A stretch of 64,000 nucleotides of DNA from Kocuria sp. (GTDB taxonomy: Bacteria > Actinomycetota > Actinomycetes > Actinomycetales > Micrococcaceae): assembly GCA_030454085.1 (NCBI GenBank), contig JAKDJD010000012.1, forward strand, positions 1 to 64,000. Reading direction: 5' to 3'. Position numbers and translations under genes: made by a program. A model generated the notes under the pieces. It saw only the letters and a list, made by a program, of their open reading frames with translations, was not told the origin of the DNA and ran no database searches. Shown in pieces: positions 58,596-64,000 of this stretch; the stretch's first letter is position 1, and each line of letters begins with the position of its first letter.

Positions 58596-59627
58596 GTGAA
58601 GCGTTGGATGCTGCCGTTCCTTGCCATGATGGCCGCACTCGTGACGGTCCTGAGCGCGTGTTCCGGCGGAGGGGAAGCGAACCCCGATCCTTCGGCGTCC
58701 GATTTCCGGACGATTCGCATCGGGAAGGGGACGACTCACGAGTCGGAGGTTATCGCCAACCTGTACGCCGGGGTGTTGCAGAAGTCCGGGTACAGCACGG
58801 AGGTCGTGGATTCTCCCGACGATCGCCTCGACGTCGTGAACCAGATGGCCAAAGGGGACGAGAATTCCGTCGATCTCACCCCGGACTACTCCGGGAACCT
58901 GTTGTTGTCCCTGACCGACGGTGGTCGCAAGAACCCGAAGGCCACGGCGTCGCCCTCCTCCGACCAGAGCGACGCGAGCGATCCCCGGGCCAGCAAAACG
59001 CCGACCCCCACACCCAGCCCGAGCGCAGCCTTCAATGTGCACGGGATGTCGAGCAGCGATATCTCGTCCACCTTGCCGAAAGTGCTTCCCGACGGCGTGA
59101 CCACCCTCAACGCATCCTCCGCGGAGAACAAGGATGCCCTGGTGGTCAACCAGATCACCGCGGCGAAGTACAAACTCTCGACGATCAATGATCTGGCGGA
59201 TCACTGCCAGGACCTCAAATTCGGTGTGCCGAACGGTTTCGAGGACAAGTCGTACGGCAACAAGGGGCTCAACGAGCTCTATGGGTGCGCGCCCAATAAT
59301 TTCAAGCACGAGGACGATCAGGAGAAGCTCTCCAACGACCTGGACGACGGCACCATCGACGTCGCGGACCTGTACACGGCATCGGCGGCCGTCAAGGACA
59401 ACAATTACGTGGTCCTGGAGGATCCGAAAGCGAATTTCATCGCACAGGAGGTGGTTCCCGTGGTTCGATCCGGGGAGTTGCCCGATTCGGCGAAGTCGGC
59501 GGTCAATGACCTCTCCGCCAAGCTGGGAACGGGGGATCTGGTGTTCCTCAACCGGCTCACGACCGGGGACAAGCCGATCTCTCCCCAGGATGCCGCCGAC
59601 TTCTGGCTCAAAGAGAACGGCTTCTGA
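58596..59627 (+). CDS. Orphan glycine betaine/choline-type ABC substrate-binding lipoprotein
   Basis: A 343-residue exported lipoprotein. The signal peptide ends in a lipobox, TVLSACSGGG, with the lipidated Cys near residue 20. The mature part matches OpuAC/ProX-type binding proteins (IGKGTTHESEVIANLYAGVL, VDLTPDYSGNLLLS, VADLYTASAAV). A Pro/Ser/Thr-rich insert at about residues 108-150 (KTPTPTPSPSAAF) is unusual. GAGGAGA precedes the GTG. No permease or ATPase gene is adjacent. Confidence 0.85.
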   Translation: MKRWMLPFLAMMAALVTVLSACSGGGEANPDPSASDFRTIRIGKGTTHESEVIANLYAGVLQKSGYSTEVVDSPDDRLDVVNQMAKGDENSVDLTPDYSGNLLLSLTDGGRKNPKATASPSSDQSDASDPRASKTPTPTPSPSAAFNVHGMSSSDISSTLPKVLPDGVTTLNASSAENKDALVVNQITAAKYKLSTINDLADHCQDLKFGVPNGFEDKSYGNKGLNELYGCAPNNFKHEDDQEKLSNDLDDGTIDVADLYTASAAVKDNNYVVLEDPKANFIAQEVVPVVRSGELPDSAKSAVNDLSAKLGTGDLVFLNRLTTGDKPISPQDAADFWLKENGF

Positions 59628-59745
59628 CGAGTCGGACCATGTCGAAACATGCGCGCACAGCGCTGTGTGGCGGCCCCGGTTCGGATAATCTGAAACCTTC
59701 GCGAAGGCTAACGTGACACACATCAGTACACGTTCGGACGAAGGG

Positions 59746-59751
59746 TACGCT
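59746..59751 (+). promoter_or_regulatory. -10 box for leaderless alaA
   Basis: TACGCT ends 7 bases before the ATG at 59759. Confidence 0.5.
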
Positions 59752-59758
59752 GAATCGC

Positions 59759-60979
59759 ATGGCACAATTCCGGCAATCGACGAAACTGAACAACGTCCTG
59801 TATGACATTCGAGGACCGGTACTTGAGGAAGCCCAGAGGATGGAGGCGCAGGGTCACCGAATCCTTCGCCTGAACATCGGCAACCCGGCGCCGTTCGGTT
59901 TCGAAGCGCCGGACGCGGTCATGATGGACATGATCCGGCACCTGCCTGAGGCGCAGGGGTATTCCGATTCGCGGGGTATCTATTCCGCGCGGACCGCCGT
60001 GGTGCAGTACTACCAGACTCGGGGGATCAGGAACCTCGATACCGACGACGTCTACATCGGAAACGGCGTCTCGGAAATGATCACGTTGTCCCTTCAGGCC
60101 CTGTGCAACCGGGGTGACGAGATCTTGGTTCCGACACCGGATTATCCCTTGTGGACGGCGTCCGTTGCCCTGTCCGGCGGAACCCCGGTGCACTACCAGT
60201 GTTCCGAAGAGGACGGCTGGAACCCGGATATCGAGGACATCGCCGCGAAGATCACGCCCAATACCAAGGGCATCGTGATCATCAACCCCAACAATCCGAC
60301 CGGCGCCGTGTACTCCAAGGAAACCCTCCAGCAGATCGTGGATCTCGCGAGGGAGCACGACCTGATCCTGTTCTCGGACGAAATCTACGAGAAGATCACG
60401 TACGACGACGCAGAAATGGTCAATACCGCGACCCTCACCGGTGAGGACGTGCTGTGCCTGACCTTCTCCGGATTGTCCAAGGCATACCGCGTGGCGGGCT
60501 ACCGGGCCGGGTGGTTGGCGATCACGGGTCCGATGTGGAAGGCGGAGGACTACGTCGAGGGCATCAAGCTCCTGGCCAATATGCGCATGTGCGCCAACGT
60601 GCCTGCGCAGCATGCCATCCAGACGGCCTTGGGCGGATACCAGTCGATCAACGACCTGATCTTGCCTGGTGGCAGACTCCGCGAACAGCGGGACATTGCC
60701 TATCAGAAGCTCAACCAGATCGACGGTGTGAGCTGCGAACAGGCCAAGGGTGCGCTGTATCTGTTCCCCAAGTTGGACGCGGAGAAGTTCGGGATCGTCG
60801 ACGACGAGCAGTTCGCGCTGGACCTATTGAAGGAACAGAAAATCCTGGTCAGCCACGGAACGGCCTTCAACTGGAAGGACCCCGACCACTTCCGCCTCGT
60901 GACCCTTCCGGACGTCAAAACGCTCGATACGGCCCTGGACCGGATCGGGGAGTTCCTGAGCGGCTACCACCAGAGTTGA
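59759..60979 (+). CDS. alaA: Alanine aminotransferase AlaA-like (class I PLP)
   Basis: A 406-residue PLP aminotransferase, closely like E. coli AlaA in length and blocks: LNNVLYDIRGPVLEEAQRME, LRLNIGNPAPFGF, IINPNNPTGAVYSKE. The PLP lysine is in FSGLSKAYRVAG, and ANVPAQHAIQTALGGYQSI is the late block. It transfers the amino group between glutamate and pyruvate. It is a single gene ending in a hairpin shared with xseB. Confidence 0.93.
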   Translation: MAQFRQSTKLNNVLYDIRGPVLEEAQRMEAQGHRILRLNIGNPAPFGFEAPDAVMMDMIRHLPEAQGYSDSRGIYSARTAVVQYYQTRGIRNLDTDDVYIGNGVSEMITLSLQALCNRGDEILVPTPDYPLWTASVALSGGTPVHYQCSEEDGWNPDIEDIAAKITPNTKGIVIINPNNPTGAVYSKETLQQIVDLAREHDLILFSDEIYEKITYDDAEMVNTATLTGEDVLCLTFSGLSKAYRVAGYRAGWLAITGPMWKAEDYVEGIKLLANMRMCANVPAQHAIQTALGGYQSINDLILPGGRLREQRDIAYQKLNQIDGVSCEQAKGALYLFPKLDAEKFGIVDDEQFALDLLKEQKILVSHGTAFNWKDPDHFRLVTLPDVKTLDTALDRIGEFLSGYHQS

Positions 60980-61002
60980 CGGACAGCGGGCCTGACGGGC
61001 TG

Positions 61003-61028
61003 GGGCTCCGAAGATCGATGCGGAGCCC
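61003..61028. terminator. Hairpin between alaA and xseB
   Basis: GGGCTCCG (61003-61010) pairs with CGGAGCCC (61021-61028), between convergent genes. No T tract. Confidence 0.6.
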
Positions 61029-61034
61029 AGTCCA

Positions 61035-61274
61035 TCACTCGCTCGTTTCTCCACCGGACTGGGCGCGGCGTTCTTTCGCCGCGTCCAGTCTCTTTTTCGC
61101 TCCGTCCAACCACTCCTCGCAGCGTTGGGCCAGTGCTTCCCCGCGCTCCCACAGGGCCAGTGAGTCCTCGAGACTTGAGGCGCCCGATTCGAGCTTGGAA
61201 ACGATTCCCATGAGCTCCTCCCGTGCCTGTTCGTAGCTGAGGTTCTCGACGGGAGCGAAGTCTTCATTCGGCAT
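61035..61274 (-). CDS. xseB: Exodeoxyribonuclease VII small subunit
   Basis: A 79-residue helical subunit of exonuclease VII. LSYEQAREELMGIVSKLESG, SLEDSLALWERGEALAQRCE and the charged C-terminus are typical. It lies 59 bases downstream of xseA on the same strand, so the two subunits are made together. Confidence 0.95.
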   Translation of the reverse strand: MPNEDFAPVENLSYEQAREELMGIVSKLESGASSLEDSLALWERGEALAQRCEEWLDGAKKRLDAAKERRAQSGGETSE

Positions 61275-61333
61275 GGATTGTCCTTCCGGCGTTTGCGGAT
61301 GTGCGAATACGGTGTGTGGTCGATCTGGAGGAT

Positions 61334-62659
61334 CTAATCGGCTTGGTCGCGAGGGTCGTCGCGTTTGATGGTGGTGACCGAGGCGTCGAAACCGCCCGAG
61401 GCCACGCGAACAGTAACTGTGGAATCCGGGGCGAGGGATTGGGCATCATGCACCACGGATCCGTCCGAGTTCTGCACCACGGCGTACCCCCTGTCGAGGG
61501 TATTCTGCGGGGAGAGCGACCTGACGCGTGAGCGCAAATGCGCGACGGAATCCACGTGACGGTCCATGGCGACCCTCACCGCTCGCAATGCCCGTTCTCG
61601 GGCGGTATCCGTTTCCTCCTCGCGAGCCATGAGCATGGTTTCCGGGTTGGCCAGGACCGGGCGGGACCGGTACTGGTGCAACCCATTCGACTCGCGCTCG
61701 ATGAAGATGCGCAGGGCACGCTCGGTCGTGGCGCGTGCCTGGTTGATGCGCAGGCGTTCCTCCTCCACATCCGGGACCACGGTTTTTCCGGCGTCGGTGG
61801 GGGTGGAGGCCCTCCAATCGGCGACATGGTCCAGAAGAGGTTGGTCAGCCTCGTGACCGATAGCGGAGACTACGGGAGTCTCGGCTCGGAAAACGGCGCG
61901 GAGCATCTCCTCCTCGCTGAAGGGGAGGAGGTCTTCGAGCGCGCCACCGCCGCGGGCGATGACGATGACATCCACCGCGGGATCCTTGTCCAGCTCTTGA
62001 AGAGCCTTGGTGACCTGGGCCAGGGCCGTCACACCCTGCACGGCGACTTCCCTGACTTCGAACTCCGCGGCGGGCCAGCGCAACCGTGCGTTCCGGATGA
62101 CGTCTTTCTCCGCGTCCGAGTCCCGCCCCGTGATGAGACCGATGCGGTGGGGGAGAACCGGTAACGGCTTCTTGGTGGCCGGGTCGAACAGGCCTTCGGC
62201 CTGGAGTTTGCGACGAAGACGTTCGATGCGCTCCAGCATGTCTCCCAGGCCGACCTGACGAATTCCGCTGCCGACCATGGACAATCGCCCGGTTTTCTTC
62301 CAGAAGTCGGGCTTGAGACGCACGACCACGCGCATACCGTGTTCCAGATCGCCATCGAACCGGGCGACCTCAGACTGGAACAGGCTCACCGGGACGGAGA
62401 CTTCCTCGTGCAGGTCCCGAAGGGTCACGTATGTGACCCGAGCCCGCTTCTTGAGCTCGATGATTTGGCCTTCGACCCAACTGGGATCGCACCGTGCGAT
62501 GTACTGATTCATCTTGGTCGAGAGCACATGCAACGGCCAGGGGTTGTCCGGGCTGGTGTCCCGGGCGAGTTGGGGCAATGGAGCCTTCTGGCCGTCCCCG
62601 GCGGCTTCTGAGGACGAGATCGCGGGATCGAATTCGTCAGGGGATCGCGGATTGCTCAT
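61334..62659 (-). CDS. xseA: Exodeoxyribonuclease VII large subunit
   Basis: A 441-residue catalytic subunit of exonuclease VII, which degrades single-stranded DNA. The OB-fold is at the N-terminus (about 55-150), the catalytic part has LPHRIGLITGRDSDAEKDV and DVIVIARGGGALEDLLPFSE, and a coiled-coil region and the DRGYAVV block follow. The ATG at 62659 gives MSNPRSP; a TTG at 62665 is the alternative. Divergent from the membrane-protein gene at 62758. Confidence 0.95.
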   Translation of the reverse strand: MSNPRSPDEFDPAISSSEAAGDGQKAPLPQLARDTSPDNPWPLHVLSTKMNQYIARCDPSWVEGQIIELKKRARVTYVTLRDLHEEVSVPVSLFQSEVARFDGDLEHGMRVVVRLKPDFWKKTGRLSMVGSGIRQVGLGDMLERIERLRRKLQAEGLFDPATKKPLPVLPHRIGLITGRDSDAEKDVIRNARLRWPAAEFEVREVAVQGVTALAQVTKALQELDKDPAVDVIVIARGGGALEDLLPFSEEEMLRAVFRAETPVVSAIGHEADQPLLDHVADWRASTPTDAGKTVVPDVEEERLRINQARATTERALRIFIERESNGLHQYRSRPVLANPETMLMAREEETDTARERALRAVRVAMDRHVDSVAHLRSRVRSLSPQNTLDRGYAVVQNSDGSVVHDAQSLAPDSTVTVRVASGGFDASVTTIKRDDPRDQAD

Positions 62660-62745
62660 GGTCAATGTTTACCAGGACTGACCGACAGAATAAGGACCTT
62701 CGGCATTCTGTGGATGAGAATACAGCGGCGTTTTCGACGAACGAT

Positions 62746-62751
62746 TACGGT
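62746..62751 (+). promoter_or_regulatory. -10 box for leaderless membrane-protein gene
   Basis: TACGGT ends 6 bases before the ATG at 62758. Confidence 0.5.
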
Positions 62752-62757
62752 AGTCCC

Positions 62758-63669
62758 ATGCCACGTTCCGTTCCCACGACCCTTCGCTGGGTGTTCTCTG
62801 TCATCGCCGCGGTGCTCGCGGTCGGCCTGGCGACCCTCACGCTGTTGTTGGCGTGGTTCCAGCAGTCCGTGGGCGACGAGTCCCATTTCGTGTCGAGTGC
62901 CGATGACGTGATCCAGGAAGAGTCATTCCGCTCCGACCTGGCGGATGCCGCGACCCAGCAGATCATGGATTCGGATTCCGTGCAGCAGTATGTGGGCGAC
63001 GGGTCGACGATCGGGGGCCTGCCCGGTCTCCAAAGCTGGGCCAAGGACCGTGCTTTCGGTCTGATGCACTCGACCGTCAAGGGCGTGGTCGACTCCGAGG
63101 ATTTCCGGTCGACATGGAAGCAAACGGCCAAGGAAACCCACGCGAGCAACTTCGGTGATGACCCGTCCTCGACTCTCGTGGTTGACGCGACCCCGATCTA
63201 CCAGGCGGTCAACGACAAGGTGGAGAACGCGGTCCACATTGACCTCGGACTTGGTGACGATACGGCCCGGATCGAGCTGGAGGAGGGCGCCATGGCCCAC
63301 TTCTTGCACACCGCCCAGTCCCTGGCCGCCGTGGCTCCCACCTTCGGGGCAGTTGCTGTGGTGGCGGCTCTCGTGTCGGCGCTCGTGGCTCCTCGCGGCA
63401 AGTCACTGTTCGTCGCTCTGGTTGCGGCGGCCACCGGTTTGGTCACGTGGGTGAGCATGACCGTATTGGCGTCCCGCTTCCACGCCCAGCTCGACACCGT
63501 GGAGGGCACTGGCGGGCTCATCGCGCAGCACATGGGTGATGCCTTGACGTCCAATGTCCAGGCATGGGCCCTGACGAGCCTGGGCGTGGGGTTGGGGATC
63601 GCGCTGATCCTGGTGATCATCCACGTCATGGACGCTTCCCGTCACACGAACGAATCCCATACCTTCTAG
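62758..63669 (+). CDS. Four-helix membrane protein of unknown function
   Basis: A 303-residue protein not recognised as a named family. Helix 1 (VFSVIAAVLAVGLATLTLLL) is at residues 12-32. A polar outside domain of about 150 residues follows, rich in Asp, Ser and Gln. Three helices sit at the C-terminus (SLAAVAPTFGAVAVVAALVS, LFVALVAAATGLVTWVSMTV, WALTSLGVGLGIALILVIIH). The layout suggests a surface sensor or envelope protein. Start set by the -10 box. Its stop codon overlaps that of rmuC in a shared CTAG. Confidence 0.7.
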   Translation: MPRSVPTTLRWVFSVIAAVLAVGLATLTLLLAWFQQSVGDESHFVSSADDVIQEESFRSDLADAATQQIMDSDSVQQYVGDGSTIGGLPGLQSWAKDRAFGLMHSTVKGVVDSEDFRSTWKQTAKETHASNFGDDPSSTLVVDATPIYQAVNDKVENAVHIDLGLGDDTARIELEEGAMAHFLHTAQSLAAVAPTFGAVAVVAALVSALVAPRGKSLFVALVAAATGLVTWVSMTVLASRFHAQLDTVEGTGGLIAQHMGDALTSNVQAWALTSLGVGLGIALILVIIHVMDASRHTNESHTF

Positions 63670-64000
63670 GAGGTCGGCCGGTCCTCCGGCCCAGGGCCGC
63701 CTTCATGGAACTCCGGGGCGCTCAGAGGCTTGGGAGCCGTTTCCACGGGAGAGGCCTCGAGACGTTCGTCCGAAGGGGCGGTCGGATCCAACTCGTTGAT
63801 CTTTCGTGCCGTGACGAAGACGCGTGACTCCAGGGAACCCAACATCGAGTTATAGGACTCGACGGTGCGGTTCAGCGCCCGCCCCATGGTTTTCAGGTGA
63901 CCACCGACGCTCGAGAGCCTTTCGTACAGCTGACGTGAGTGAGCCAAGAGTTCCCGGGCGTTCTGCGAGACCGCTTCCTGCCTCCACGTGAGGGCCACCG
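63666..64000 (-). CDS. rmuC: DNA recombination protein RmuC, C-terminal part
   Basis: The last 111 complete codons of an RmuC-like protein; the gene continues past the window end. TWRQEAVSQNARELLAHSRQ, SVGGHLKTMGRALNRTVESY and LGSLESRVFVTARKI are the conserved RmuC C-terminal helical blocks, followed by a Pro-rich tail. RmuC limits recombination at inverted repeats. It is convergent with the preceding gene. Confidence 0.85.
   Translation of the reverse strand, partial: VALTWRQEAVSQNARELLAHSRQLYERLSSVGGHLKTMGRALNRTVESYNSMLGSLESRVFVTARKINELDPTAPSDERLEASPVETAPKPLSAPEFHEGGPGPEDRPTS

Overview
The window is a chromosomal segment of a high-GC Gram-positive bacterium, most likely order Micrococcales, family Micrococcaceae (Kocuria, Rothia, Nesterenkonia or Arthrobacter-like). 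Reasons: the GC content is high with strong G/C bias at third codon positions. S9 carries the acidic, Ser/Thr-rich N-terminal extension seen in Micrococcaceae, and L17 carries an actinobacterial C-terminal domain. MshA (mycothiol synthesis), GuaB3, DUF3817, SURF1 with a Tyr-rich tail, a THUMP-like methyltransferase and a HTH-less LysR-type protein are all actinobacterial types. Almost everything is core chromosome; no insertion sequence, prophage or CRISPR array is visible.

Layout. 1-8350: end of the S10/spc/alpha ribosomal region (map, rlmN, infA, rpmJ, rpsM, rpsK, rpoA, rplQ), then truA and rplM-rpsI. 8350-18000: polyphosphate kinase 2, glmM, mscL, coaA, a mannitol PTS/dehydrogenase pair (mtlA-mtlD) and glmS, so amino-sugar and mannitol metabolism lie together. 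18000-28300: acpS-nnr, then three minus-strand genes (glycosylphosphotransferase, a conserved phosphatase-like protein, mshA), then the coupled run alr-tsaE-tsaB-rimI-tsaD (D-alanine and t6A tRNA modification). 28300-38000: a GCS2-type ligase and a THUMP-like methyltransferase on the minus strand, CIRCE-controlled groES-groEL, and two tandem membrane acyltransferase-SGNH proteins. 38000-48900: guaB, guaB3, SURF1, DUF3817, guaA, then a 1425-residue DUF4011/SF1-helicase-like protein with eroded ATPase motifs and a coupled small protein. 48900-64000: SAF-domain protein, FmdB zinc ribbon, 5-formyl-THF cyclo-ligase, galU, a membrane protein, CYTH-CHAD, a VTT-like membrane protein, tRNA-Ala(CGC), a LysR-effector-like protein, mscS, a Nudix hydrolase, an orphan betaine-type binding protein, alaA, xseB-xseA, a membrane protein, and the 3' end of rmuC.

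Three themes stand out. First, at least sixteen genes have a TANNNT box ending 6-8 nt before the start codon, most with no ribosome-binding site, which predicts widespread leaderless transcription and helps fix several starts. Second, the phosphatase-like gene directly downstream of mshA is a candidate for the unidentified mycothiol phosphatase (MshA2). Third, the giant DUF4011 protein looks like a helicase/nuclease scaffold whose Walker A and B motifs have been lost. Hairpin terminators are clear after rplQ, rpsI, glmM/mscL, glmS, groEL, galU, the 52 kb membrane gene and CYTH-CHAD.
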